A stretch of 64,000 nucleotides of DNA from Takakia lepidozioides (GCA_030704615.1 CM060732.1:55411053-55475052), one strand, 5' to 3'. Positions 21,160 to 31,343 are shown, numbered from the stretch's first letter. Made by a program: numbers and translations. Notes: a model not told the origin generated them from the sequence alone.

Positions 21160-22637
21160 ATGTTAAAAGTCTAAGGAGATTCCTTGGGCAAACCAGTTAT
21201 TACAGAAGATTTGTCAAAAGGTATGCACAAATAGCAGCACCATTGAGCAAGCTTCTGAAGAAAGATGCAGTGTTTGCCTGGACAGCTGAATGTCAACAGG
21301 CGTTTGAGGAACTTACACTGTCAGTAACAACTACACCTGTGCTGATTAACCCTCACTGGCATGTAGTATTTCATGTTCACTGCGATGCATCAGGAGAAGC
21401 GTTGGGAGCGGTGTTAGCCCAGAATGTTACAGGGAATATAGATTCACCTGTGTACTATGCTAGCCGGTTGATGAACAGTGCTGAGAGGAACTATAGCACA
21501 ACGGAAAGAGAAGCATTGGCAATGATTTATGCAGTCAAGAAATTCAGGCATTACCTATTGGGAAGAAAGTTTATGTTTTATGTGGATCACCAGGCTCTGA
21601 TATATCTGGTGAACAAACCTTTGATAAGTGGAAGGATAGCGAGGTGGTTAATAATCTTGCATGAGTTTGAGTTCGAGGTTATTTACAAGCCTGGCCGTTT
21701 GCATCTTGTGGCAGATCATTTGTCACGACTAACAACAGGAGAGGCCGCCACAGGAGTGGACGATCAGTTACCTGATGCGAGTTTATTTGTAATGGAGGTG
21801 CAAGGAAGTGCAGATGAATGGTTAGATTGGCAGTGGCCAATCAGATACTACCTTGCTCATGGTCAGTGCCCACCTAGTTATGGTAAGGAGCAGAGGAAGA
21901 GAATCGCTATCAAAGCTTTACCTTATACTATGGTAGGAAGCAGAATGTATAAGTTAGGACCTGATGGAGTACTAAAACGATGCTTGTACCACCATGAAGT
22001 AAATAAAGTTTTGGCGGAAGTTCATAAAGGAGTGGCTGGAGGTCATTTTGGAGAAGAGACTACCAGTAGAAAGATACTACTCGCAGGATACTGGTGGCCT
22101 ACTTTGTTCAAAGATGTACACGAGTATTGTCAGAAGTGTGATGAATGTCAGAGGCTAGGACCTTTGCAGAGATCTGGAAGGATGGCCTTGCATCCTACAA
22201 TGCCTACGGAACCATTTCAGAAATGGGGACTAGACTTTGTTGGACCAATTAATCCACCATCCAAGAATACACGAAACAGGTACATAATTACAGCCACTGA
22301 TTATACTACAAAGTGGGTGGAAGCTAAAGCTTTGAGGGACAACACAGCCAAGTCCACAGCAAGGTTCCTGTACGAGAACATACTTACACGATTTGGCTGT
22401 CCCTTAGAATTTATCAGTGATCAAGGAAGTCACTTCATGAATGAGACCATTGAGTTGTTGACTAAAGAGTTTATGATTGTGCATAGAAAGAGTACAACAT
22501 ATTACCCACAGGGTAATGGGCAGGCAGAGGCTACCAACAAAATACTATGTACTATCTTGGCTAAGATAGTCAATGCAAACAGAACGGATTGGGATACAAA
22601 GCTGCTGACAGCTTTGGTCATACAGGACTTCATATAA
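21156..22637 (+). CDS. Ty3 RNase H and integrase core
   Basis: RNase H: D-A-S-G-E-A-L-G near residue 75, E-R-E-A-L-A and D-H-Q-A-L. Integrase: an HX3H...CX2C zinc module near residues 290-330 (HKGVAGGHF, CQKCDEC). The catalytic triad is seen at LDFVGPI, SDQGSHF and QGNGQAEATNK. The frame ends prematurely at 22637 within the block before the Y-x-T/S region. The continuation is in another frame from about 22612-22640, so one indel breaks integrase. Confidence 0.93.
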   Translation: MNVKSLRRFLGQTSYYRRFVKRYAQIAAPLSKLLKKDAVFAWTAECQQAFEELTLSVTTTPVLINPHWHVVFHVHCDASGEALGAVLAQNVTGNIDSPVYYASRLMNSAERNYSTTEREALAMIYAVKKFRHYLLGRKFMFYVDHQALIYLVNKPLISGRIARWLIILHEFEFEVIYKPGRLHLVADHLSRLTTGEAATGVDDQLPDASLFVMEVQGSADEWLDWQWPIRYYLAHGQCPPSYGKEQRKRIAIKALPYTMVGSRMYKLGPDGVLKRCLYHHEVNKVLAEVHKGVAGGHFGEETTSRKILLAGYWWPTLFKDVHEYCQKCDECQRLGPLQRSGRMALHPTMPTEPFQKWGLDFVGPINPPSKNTRNRYIITATDYTTKWVEAKALRDNTAKSTARFLYENILTRFGCPLEFISDQGSHFMNETIELLTKEFMIVHRKSTTYYPQGNGQAEATNKILCTILAKIVNANRTDWDTKLLTALVIQDFI

Positions 22638-22677
22638 AGTCACCACTAAGTATACACCATTCCAATTAGTTTATGGT

Positions 22678-23598
22678 ATGGAAGCCTTACTTCCAGTGGA
22701 ATTCCTGTTACCTACCATGAGAACGGAGTGGGGAAAAAGAATGGAATTGCAAGACTCCATCAAGGTCAGGAAACATGAATTATACCATGTGGAAGAAGTA
22801 CGTGCTGATGCAGCTGATAATATGACCAGAATTCAGATGAAGCGAAAGGAACAGTTTGATGAAGGCAAGTTAAAGACTTTTAAGACGGGGGATTTGGTTC
22901 TATGGTTGCAGAAGAAAGGAAAGATTCAAGCTTCTAAGCTTAAATCACCATGGAAAGGACCTTATGTCATACAAAAGATGTATGATAACAACACCGCCAT
23001 GTTACAAACCATTAACAAAGAAATGCTGGGAAGAGTCAATGCAAATAAGTTGAAGGGGTACAGTGGTATCCATGACAAACCCCTGCAGCATGATTTGCAT
23101 GTAGAACCGCAAGAGCAGTCACGGGCTGCACCAGTGTTACGAACGGAGTATGGAACACTTGTCGCTAGGCCCAGCATATATGACCAGGGTGGGCAAAACA
23201 AACGTGACACAGCCTATCACAGCCCATCAAGGCGCAACACAGCCTATCACAGCCCATCACGACGTGACACAGCCTATCACAGCCCATCACAGCGTGACAC
23301 AGCCTATCACAGCCCAGCAAGGCGCAACACAGCCTATCACAGCCCATCACGGCGTGACACAGCCTATCACAGCCCAGCACGGCGCAACACAGCCTATCAC
23401 AACCTACCGCAGCGTGTCACAGCCTATCACAGCTTACCACAGTGCAACACAACCTATCACAACCTACCGCAGCGTGTCACAGCCTATCACAGCGTAACAC
23501 AGTATGACACAGCCTGTCACAGCTCAACACAGCCTACTAAAGTTACACGATCCATAGAATCAGTGACAAGTGGACACATAATTCAGGAAAATGGCTGA
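22678..23598 (+). pseudogene. Integrase C-terminal region with tandem TAYHSP repeat tail
   Basis: The first 150 codons carry the post-core integrase region (the GDLVLW and KLKSPWKGPYVI blocks of the GPY/F module). No chromodomain follows. From about codon 175 the frame enters a minisatellite encoding about ten D/N-TAYHSPSRR-type units. An integrase tail made of tandem decapeptides is unusual and may be recent repeat growth before the stop codon. Confidence 0.8.
23205..23530 (+). repeat. 30-bp CACAGCCTATCACAGCC minisatellite
   Basis: About ten 30-bp units of the form ACACAGCCTATCACAGCCCATC plus a variable CACGGCGTG block. Because 30 is a multiple of 3, the integrase-tail frame is kept. The CACAGC core word is the same as in the LTR minisatellites 7.6 kb upstream and 4.4 kb downstream. 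Confidence 0.9.
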
Positions 23599-23666
23599 AG
23601 GAAGAAGAAACGGAAATTACTTTAAAAATAGACACGTGGAGGTCAGGGCGCGACACACAGCCGAGA

Positions 23667-26150
23667 ATGAAGTGCAAGGACAGGTGTCAAAAAGAAAGAG
23701 GACAAGAACGGCCGTCAAAAGGGATGAAAGGCGGGCCCATTAATGAGTACGGAAAAAGGGAAACGGAACGAACGGCAAGTACAGAAAAGCCGAATTCTTG
23801 TCACATGTGTGATCCTAGTGGACTATCCAAGAGGGAAAGTCCACTAAAGAAGATAAAATCTAAAATCCAGTCACAGCGGATACAGCCAATAGAAAACCAG
23901 AGAAAGGATCAAGAAAATGGAGGGAAATTGAGCGCAAGAGGCGGCGTCGTTCTGAGTAACGGGCGTCTCGACAGGACAGGCCATAAATGCTATAACTTGG
24001 AAACTATGGAGGAACTAACAGACTATACGCTCGCAATATTACTTACGCAGTGGCATAGACACGAAAGGACAGAGCAGAGCTTTTCTCTTGAGCAATGCTT
24101 GCAAGCCCCGCAGGCTTACAAGAAATTACCCATAGCTTTCTGCGGCAACCATACGTTTATGCTTTGTGCACTACAGGCATTCCTGCAGTTGTTACAGCCA
24201 AAGCAGTTCTGTGAGTCTAAAATGAAGAGAGTGAGAGGAATGGAGGAAATCAGGGTGAAGAGCACCACAATTCTGCAGAAACAAACGATGGCTACCCCAC
24301 AGGCGATAAAGATACTGGAGGAGCTGAGATTGCAAGGATTGCAAAGCCTAGATTGGACACTACACCATAGACAGTACATGTTACAATTTTTGCAGAACTT
24401 TGAGCCAAGGACAGGAACAACAACGGTGAAGGGAGTTGAATTAATGATTACTCCCCTATACCTCCAGCAATTGTTTCGATTGCCAGCAGGTCAGGTGCAT
24501 GTGGAGGAACACAGGGCAAGACTGCAAATAGGGGACTTATTCCAAGAAGGGAGTTTCTTTAAAACTCAGGGTTATGCTTGTACCAAAGCTGTGTACCCAG
24601 GGTTAAAAGAGATAGGCCAGGTATTGAACGTTCTGATTGCCCTGAAACAGAACCAACAATATTTGAGCAGATCCTTCACAGAGGAAATACTCAAAGGCCT
24701 GAAGGGACAAGAGGTACAATGGGCGGACATAATGTACAACGCACTAGTAGAGGAGATGAAAAGATTACAAGGTACTACCGCAAAGTCTCCTATCATAGTG
24801 TCTGGCCCAATCATTGCTCAAATAATCCTTAATTCTGGCATACTTAATGCACAAGAAAGGAAGGAAATGGGAGTGTTTGAGCCAGAAACAACTGCAATGG
24901 AAGAGCAAGGCTCTTCACACAGTGAGGGTGGACTAGCAGCACAACCCGAGACTAAGAGGCAGAGAAGGGGAAAGACTGTAGTGGCGGATCCACTGGCTTC
25001 ACGGATTCCGCATGATAATGTTTCCCAAGCTCATGGCCAGGAAGGGGCACAGCAGCACAGAGAAATGCTATTACTGGAAGCAGGACCTTCAGAGAGGGAG
25101 GAGGAAGTTACTTCTGCATCACAACCATCACAGCCACTTGAACGACTTGTCACAAGGTCACAAGTTATCCATGCAGCTCAACCCGAAATAATTGATTTGG
25201 AAAGTGAAGGGATAGATATTCCAACTACAGAACAGATAGTGGCAGAAATAGAGAAAGGGGACCTTCTCTATGAATATTCTGGTCTGGTCAAGGAGACAGA
25301 AATCCCAGAGGTGCAACAGTTGCCCAAGGGAAATCCTGAGGTGCATATAATACACACACCTGTGTCGGAGGTACCACAGGCGGAAGGTCATGACACTGTA
25401 GCACCGGTGATAGATGAAGTAGTTCAGGAAGAAAATCCGGTGGGACAATGGCCTGAATGGTTAGTGAGACATCATACTGTTGAAGATCAGGAGGAACAGC
25501 AGCAACCTCACCATGATGACCCTCAACAGGCAATGCTGATGAGTTCCATAGGCAGGACACTTAATTTGTTGGGGACTTATGTCAAATCCCATGTTCCAAT
25601 TACCCAATTGACAGCCTTGAAAGAGGAACTCAGGAAGGAGTTTGAGGCTCGACTTGCCACTGAGTGTGCAAACAAGGTCGATGAAGAGGTCACTCTCAAG
25701 ATGAAGCAGGACTTGGCCAATACAGAAATGGCTTTGCAATTGGCCAAGCAACAATTGATTGAGGCAGGCCTCGCGCAAGACCAGTTGCACGAAGCACATA
25801 AGCAACAGCTATACCAAATGCAGGTGCAGCATGAAAGCAAGTTGCAAGAACTGAATGCACTACATACGGAGTTGCAGACAGTGCATAACAGGATGGCGAT
25901 ACAATGTGCTACATTTACAACTATGCTTGACCAATCAACAAAAGAAATAAACAGTCAAGCGGAAAAATGTACGAAGGCAGAAGAAGAGAATGTTGAGCAA
26001 ATGAAGCTCATTGTCGATATGAAGAATACAATCTGTCGCAATGAAGATACTTTCAAGCAATACAGGCAGATGGAAGCTGATCAAGAGAAACACATCGTGG
26101 AGTTGCAACAAACCATCATGGCCAATAGAAATGAAATCGCGGTCAAGTAA
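23667..26150 (+). CDS. Ty3 extra 3' ORF, part A (unrecognised)
   Basis: An 827-codon open frame in sense after integrase; a likelier internal start is the Met near 24006. Residues about 110-400 look globular, with mixed helical segments and no Cys/His motif. Residues 400-620 are acidic and Gln/Pro-rich. Residues about 640-827 are a long coiled coil rich in Q, E, K and L. I see no signal peptide or clear membrane helix, which argues against an envelope-like protein. The frame ends at 26150, while the coiled coil continues in another frame (26041-27033), so an indel near 26145 interrupts a longer protein. Confidence 0.6.
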   Translation: MKCKDRCQKERGQERPSKGMKGGPINEYGKRETERTASTEKPNSCHMCDPSGLSKRESPLKKIKSKIQSQRIQPIENQRKDQENGGKLSARGGVVLSNGRLDRTGHKCYNLETMEELTDYTLAILLTQWHRHERTEQSFSLEQCLQAPQAYKKLPIAFCGNHTFMLCALQAFLQLLQPKQFCESKMKRVRGMEEIRVKSTTILQKQTMATPQAIKILEELRLQGLQSLDWTLHHRQYMLQFLQNFEPRTGTTTVKGVELMITPLYLQQLFRLPAGQVHVEEHRARLQIGDLFQEGSFFKTQGYACTKAVYPGLKEIGQVLNVLIALKQNQQYLSRSFTEEILKGLKGQEVQWADIMYNALVEEMKRLQGTTAKSPIIVSGPIIAQIILNSGILNAQERKEMGVFEPETTAMEEQGSSHSEGGLAAQPETKRQRRGKTVVADPLASRIPHDNVSQAHGQEGAQQHREMLLLEAGPSEREEEVTSASQPSQPLERLVTRSQVIHAAQPEIIDLESEGIDIPTTEQIVAEIEKGDLLYEYSGLVKETEIPEVQQLPKGNPEVHIIHTPVSEVPQAEGHDTVAPVIDEVVQEENPVGQWPEWLVRHHTVEDQEEQQQPHHDDPQQAMLMSSIGRTLNLLGTYVKSHVPITQLTALKEELRKEFEARLATECANKVDEEVTLKMKQDLANTEMALQLAKQQLIEAGLAQDQLHEAHKQQLYQMQVQHESKLQELNALHTELQTVHNRMAIQCATFTTMLDQSTKEINSQAEKCTKAEEENVEQMKLIVDMKNTICRNEDTFKQYRQMEADQEKHIVELQQTIMANRNEIAVK

Positions 26151-27033
26151 CAAGGCTTGGAAGGAAGCCAATAATCTACTTGCTGCTTATGCGCAATTGG
26201 TTGAGCCACAGGCGAAGCGCATGGAGGCTTTACAACAGCAGTTGGAATTGTACAAGCTAAGAGAGGAGCAAACTCTCAGGGGAACCACAAGCAGCTTGGT
26301 GGATAACAGCCTTATGCAGGTCTGGTTAGCACAAGGGCCAGTAGAGGGCAAAGCCCCACGGAAGCTCACCCAAAGCGAGATGAATGAGCTCAGGCTGCAG
26401 GTGCAGAACATTGCCACAACTACTATAGACAATGTCTATAGTAGGATAGCAGAGTTACAAGAGGATGTAGACGGACTCCAGACTCAAGTGGAAGACCTCA
26501 CTTCAAACATCGACCAAAGAGTCTATATCCCTCAGGAACAGCTAATGGCTTCTTATTTACAAGCCAGAACTTTGGCTTTTCAGTCTTCACAGGAGGTGCA
26601 GGAGATGCCAATGATACAGGAGCCAGTACCACCACCACCACAACAGGTCAGTGTACCAGTAGCTGAACCTGTGGTTACTACAACCACACCACAGCCACCA
26701 CAGCCGGAGGTATGGGGCAATGCCGCTTTTAACCCACCTAAAACTCCAGCTGCAAGGGAGTACAGCAGGGCTATGCTTATGCCCTTCAACCAAATTCCCA
26801 TCATGTTGGATTTGGCTTGGAAAGAATTTAGTCCTCCGCAGTCATTCGCACATTACTACCAAATCATGCGTATTTGGCTGCCAGTGGCAACTAGGACTAA
26901 AGTTCTTCCAAACAATCGACATATTGAAGATCATCACTTTGCACAATACTGGCACGAGGCAGGTACCATGTTGAGGGAATTGGTTGCTTTCCAGTTGTAC
27001 ATGGACTCATTTATACCAAGACCAAGGAGATAG
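26041..27033 (+). CDS. Ty3 extra 3' ORF, part B
   Basis: It continues the coiled coil (residues about 30-190), then a Pro-rich linker with PPPPQQ-type runs, then a folded-looking segment with many aromatic residues. It ends with PRPRR. It is in a different frame from part A and from part C (27045-27773). Together the three cover about 1,350 codons, which I read as one ancestral protein or two cut by small indels. Function unknown. Confidence 0.5.
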   Translation: MKILSSNTGRWKLIKRNTSWSCNKPSWPIEMKSRSSNKAWKEANNLLAAYAQLVEPQAKRMEALQQQLELYKLREEQTLRGTTSSLVDNSLMQVWLAQGPVEGKAPRKLTQSEMNELRLQVQNIATTTIDNVYSRIAELQEDVDGLQTQVEDLTSNIDQRVYIPQEQLMASYLQARTLAFQSSQEVQEMPMIQEPVPPPPQQVSVPVAEPVVTTTTPQPPQPEVWGNAAFNPPKTPAAREYSRAMLMPFNQIPIMLDLAWKEFSPPQSFAHYYQIMRIWLPVATRTKVLPNNRHIEDHHFAQYWHEAGTMLRELVAFQLYMDSFIPRPRR

Positions 27034-27044
27034 CAAGTATTGTC

Positions 27045-27773
27045 ATGGGGTGCGGGCTATACTACGCTGCTTGTTTTCTGGTACGTTACCACATTGAGCA
27101 ACAAAAGATGCAAACACGCTTTCAAAGTTATTCCAGTGGAGATCATTGGGTATTACCTTCAGTGCCACCTCATATGTACCTATATGACCCAAAAGTTATG
27201 ATGCAAAAGGATTCTCAAATTCGTTCATGGTTTCAAGCAGCCTGCAACCATTTGTCAACACAGAAATTCGGACTTGATGACATTTTCTATAAGGGACATG
27301 TGGCATGGAAGTACTTGCACGCTGCACCAGTAATTGGTACCCCACTCACCTGGACAGACAAGGAGCTCAGTGTCTACACCAATTTTGCTGTTCAGCGGTT
27401 ACACCAAGTTGTAAAATGCAAACTTCCAGACATGGTAGGACAGCATTGTATGCCCCAGATGATTCCACAAAAGGTTCGAAAATTAAAACATCTGAGAGGT
27501 GATGAGGATTCTGATACAACTGTTTCTTCACAGAATTCTTTTGACATGGGAGAAGACTATGCAATTCAGATGGCAGAAAAGAAGCGACGGGGGTCTCCTA
27601 TGCCGGAAAGGTTACCTCGATATCAGCCTCCAGAGGGCCTCACTTATCCAGGTAGTGATCAACCATCTCCGTCAACCAGAGACAGACCTCGGGCTCGTAC
27701 ACACAGTCCGCCACGAAACTCTCAACGTCAACAAGGTGCTCACTCACAAAGGTTTGCTACTCGGAAACAGTAA
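27045..27773 (+). CDS. Ty3 extra 3' ORF, part C with basic Arg/Ser/Pro tail
   Basis: It opens with a short hydrophobic stretch (YYAACFLV), continues with an aromatic-rich region, and ends with a basic tail (DRPRARTHSPPRNSQR) typical of nucleic-acid-binding ends. The frame stops 22 bp before the polypurine tract. No family is recognised. Confidence 0.5.
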   Translation: MGCGLYYAACFLVRYHIEQQKMQTRFQSYSSGDHWVLPSVPPHMYLYDPKVMMQKDSQIRSWFQAACNHLSTQKFGLDDIFYKGHVAWKYLHAAPVIGTPLTWTDKELSVYTNFAVQRLHQVVKCKLPDMVGQHCMPQMIPQKVRKLKHLRGDEDSDTTVSSQNSFDMGEDYAIQMAEKKRRGSPMPERLPRYQPPEGLTYPGSDQPSPSTRDRPRARTHSPPRNSQRQQGAHSQRFATRKQ

Positions 27774-27794
27774 ACCGTGAGGACACGACTTTTT

Positions 27795-27808
27795 GAGGGG
27801 GGAAGGGG
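27795..27808 (+). other. Polypurine tract
   Basis: GAGGGGGGAAGGGG, three bases before the 3' LTR, is the plus-strand primer site expected for an LTR retrotransposon. Confidence 0.9.
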
Positions 27809-27811
27809 TAA

Positions 27812-28824
27812 TGTTAGAGGACTGTAGGGGACTTAGACACTTATACGGGATCTGTAGGGTACCCTTAATTTTTGCACAGACTGAGACCAACAGGAGCCTT
27901 AGGGGTGACAGCAGCGCACTATAGAGGGGGGTTACACAGCCAACACATACGTCACAGTCGTCACAACCGACACAGCCAACACAGCCCGTCACAGTCGTCA
28001 CAGCCGACACAGCCAACACAGCCCGTCACAGCAGTCACAGCCCGACACAGCCAACACAGCCCGTCACAGTCGTCACAGCCGACACAGCCAACACAGCCCG
28101 TCACAGCAGTCACAGCCCGACACAGCCAAACACAGTCGCACAGCCAGTCACAGCCCGTCACAGTTTCACACAGCCAGTCACAGCTTGACACAGCGGTCAC
28201 ATCATAGGGAACGAAGAGTAGGACAGGGAACGACTGTGGGGAACAACACCTGCGAAGGGAACATGTTAGTTCACAGACGACGGTTAGCGAGGGAAACGGT
28301 TAGAACCGCGGAGAGGAAGATAAAGGGAGAAACGGAGAGATGAGGATTATTATTCGGAGGAGGACTTCTTAGTCAGGCTGGAGCGGAGATCGGAAGCAAA
28401 AGATGGAGAGCACGGTGAAGAAAGAAAGAGGATTAGTAGATGCTTGTTATATGCAAAGCTGTAGTGATATTGTTGAGCAGATTAGAGACATAATGGCTTC
28501 GGCCTGATACCTGATAAATCATAATCTGATACTTACATGATACAATCACACTGTGTAGAGAGATCTGAGTGAAGCTGTGGATTGAATGGATGAGTGAAGG
28601 AAACCGATAGATTGATGAAGCAAACTGATACTTAATTATCAATGGTAAGGTAGCTAAGATGAATGCGAAAAGGGAAACAAATAGGAAACACCCCCATGAT
28701 ACACTAGCTGTAGGTCATGACTGATTGTTCTGCGCGGGCTGAGTACTTAGAGATTTCCAACTCTTCTATCTTGGAGTTTCCGCCTCGGATAGCGAAGGGA
28801 TGGGTGAGTAAAAGCCGCGCGACA
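27812..28824 (+). repeat. 3' LTR of the 13.4-kb Ty3 element
   Basis: 1,013 bp, almost identical to the 5' LTR apart from a few substitutions and CACAGC-array length. GAAGG follows at 28825-28829. Confidence 0.95.
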
Positions 28825-29073
28825 GAAGGCGCAAGAACAAAAGTTTTACAAGAGACAACAAAAAAAATGCATGCCGAGTGTCAGAAAGGCGCACATCATA
28901 TATTCGGAAGAGATACGTGGCGTAATCAGATGTGCAATCTTCTCAATGATAAGATGGACGTCATCGTTGAGGCACGGGTTGTGGCCTATCTACCTTACGA
29001 AGTTATTCTCGGTGAAAACCTTGGGGATGAGCATGTTGGTGTCATTATTACAGCTGTCTATGGGTCAGCTTAG
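28825..29073 (+). pseudogene. TNP1/En-Spm-like ORF, 3' half (after the Ty3 insertion)
   Basis: The frame that stops at the left GAAGG resumes here in the same phase and runs to TAG at 29071-29073. It encodes about 80 residues with many charged residues and an AYLPYEVILGENLGDEH block. Continuity across the insertion with no frame loss shows the Ty3 element landed in an open, possibly still intact, coding sequence. Confidence 0.6.
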
Positions 29074-30020
29074 GATATGCTAATGACCATTATGAAATGG
29101 CGGCTTACACATACAAAACTTTGAGACGGCCGAAAACTATCAGAGTTGCTCACAAAGTTTTATAAAGAGTACGAGTCAGACACGGAGGATGACCACCTCG
29201 AAGGAGTTAAGAAATCGTAATATAAATATTTGAAACAAGTTCAAAACGGAGATGAGAACTCCAAAGGAAAGAAATGGATCCGACTCTTAAATTCGGAGTC
29301 AATTCAAGCAGTAAGCTCTGTGCACTTCAGCTGGGAAAAAACTAAGGCTATCTAGAGTAAGTTCTTGGCATCTTCTTTTGATGCAAAGAGAGAGTTAGGG
29401 TTTGACATCCCACGACGACTACACCGACTACCAGGTTGTGGTCGTCATGCCTACCTTACATTGCGTGGTGGACAATCAATAGGATCGGAAGGTCAACGTA
29501 CCATGGATACAAGAGGAAGAGTAATGATGGATACATCTCGTCAATGCATGGAACAGAGGAATGAAGAAACCCCGAGCAAAAACCCTGCAGGCCGAGGCGA
29601 ATTTGTTATTGCTAATTTACAGAAACAGTGACCTCATGCCTCATAAAATGAGAGGTATCAGAGAAGGAAGGCAAGATGTTCTGAAGTTGCTGCCGGTGGA
29701 GATGAATTGGAAGGAGCTTAACTGATTGTCCAATGAGGTTGGATACTGCTTTCCAACCCAATCCGATTCTGCCTCTATAAATATTATTCTACTTTCAAGG
29801 AGCGTATGTCACGGGAGACCTCCCGTATTCATTCTATAGTCGACCGATAGTCCATTGATGGATTGTTCGGAGCAAGTTTGTCCATCTATTTAAGAACGAA
29901 ATTTTGTGTCTGTCGTTCTTTTTGCGTCTATCAAATTTCCATATCTCTTGGATGTAGATGTTGCAATATTCAATCTCAATTTCAATCTCCACGGGAGGTC
30001 TTCCGTCCCTAATAGAATAC
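29074..30020. other. Right flank of the composite element
   Basis: An open plus-strand frame at 29365-29631 starts at a non-ATG codon and matches no family. CTCTATAAAT at about 29773 is a TATA-like site. Two GGGAGRYCTCCCGT palindromes lie at about 29809 and 29988, the same motif as in the left cluster. Before the Ty3 insertion the two clusters would have been about 5.8 kb apart at their outer limits. Confidence 0.5.
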
Positions 30021-31343
30021 TAACTCTATATATTGTTGACAATTGGATCAGACGAACAAACAAATAGGCTTGAAGGAATTGTCGAAGTCTGGAATTAGCC
30101 GAATTCGAACGAAACTTTTTGGGAATGTTGAGGTTCGGAAACTTGGTGGAAAATTCGCAAAATGCGCAGATTGTGAGATGTCAAGTTAAATAAGCACAGT
30201 GTGAAAACGACTAGAATAAAGCTAGTTATTTGTACTTAACACTTGGATTTAGGTCAAGTGTTAAGTCAGGTGTCAAGTTTAGTTTGACACCTGAACCGGC
30301 TTATCTTCACGAGAGCGGCAGTCGCAAAGCTCATCTCTCTCGAGTTGAGCCTGCAGCTCATCTCTCTCGAGTTGAGCCTGCGCGACCGAGCTCCTTCATG
30401 CGTTTAGATCTGAGTGTGCTTATGATGGGAGTGTAGGTTGTTGTGGGGTGGAGTCCCCATAGCTTGGGGTGCCCCTGGCTCGACTTCTATTTTAAAGAGT
30501 GATGCTGTTGGATTCATGTTGTTTTCTTGTGTGAACAGTGTGTCTTTCAAGCTTTCTATCACTCGAGAGAGATGACTCTATCTAGTTTTCCAGTGCTAAG
30601 CTAGATATGATGTTTTTGTTTTTTTAAAGCACTATTATAATATAGATGGTCATGGTCTTGTACATAGCTCAAGCAATGAGCATAGAACGGCGCTAGCTGG
30701 AGTTTGTCTCACATCCTCAGTCGCAATGGTGGGACTCGGGGGGTATAGGTAGAGTGGTTGAAGCACGGCAGCAGCTCGGCTATGGCTGCCTGCCACTTTC
30801 AATCTTCACACTGCAGCCTGCGCGCATGGAGACGAACTCTGTAGCCGCGTCATGTGCTCCCATTTGTCAGGGAGGCTCCACTGAGAGGGAAAGGCTGGGG
30901 TTGAGATGCTAGTCAACTGGGTTGTGTGCTCAGTTTACACAACAGGCTATGTCGCAATCCTCTGATAACTGAAGGTGCCAGGCGGCTGTTGCTGCACCGA
31001 CGTGTTAGTCAAATCCCGAACTGCTGCGCGAGGGGATTCGCTCCGAAGTCTTGCAGGGTGTGCCCGAGCAGGCATGTGTGGATGGAAGGGATTAAGTGCG
31101 ATGAAGCAGACATCGGATGTGAGTTTTCACGCCAACTGGGATGCTACTTTCGTTTGAGCCTTCTGAATACGACTCAGACTTCTGAATACGGCCAGAATTA
31201 CATGCATCTGGCCAGCACCTAGGGGAAGGTCCTTCAGATTGGATAGATTTACCTTCTCTGTTGTGCTTGCTTCTTGGCCTCTTTCTGTGAAAGGAAGCCC
31301 TGTGATCGTTTGAGAATTTTGTTATCGGCTGGCAAGGGTCGGT
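30021..31343. other. No gene seen; small direct and inverted repeats
   Basis: TCAGGTGTCAA and TTGACACCTGA at 30266-30294 form an 11-bp-stem hairpin. GCTCATCTCTCTCGAGTTGAG is duplicated in tandem at 30329 and 30356 (27-bp period). No coding frame is supported before the PQ-loop fragment. Confidence 0.5.

Larger units (their letters stand above)
15430..28824 (+). mobile_element. Ty3-type LTR retrotransposon, 13.4 kb, recent insertion
   Basis: LTRs at 15430-16463 and 27812-28824 start TG and end CA. They differ by about four substitutions outside a repeat array plus array-length changes (counted by eye). GAAGG flanks both sides. Internal order: a 5' ORF of unknown function, gag with zinc knuckle, protease, reverse transcriptase, RNase H, integrase, then about 4 kb of extra sense ORFs. 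There is no chromodomain. The reverse transcriptase motifs (MPFGLCNAPATFQR, FLDDFSVYS) and the extra 3' region suggest the Tat/Athila side of plant Ty3 elements. Pol is broken by several frameshifts, so this copy looks non-autonomous unless some indels are sequencing errors. Confidence 0.95.

Noticed and set aside
23667-27773. Envelope-like protein of the Ty3 element
   Set aside because: No signal peptide, no convincing transmembrane anchor, long coiled coil and basic tail.
29365-29631. Separate gene right of the Ty3 element
   Set aside because: The frame starts at a non-ATG codon, is short, and matches no family. Kept only as part of the composite unit.
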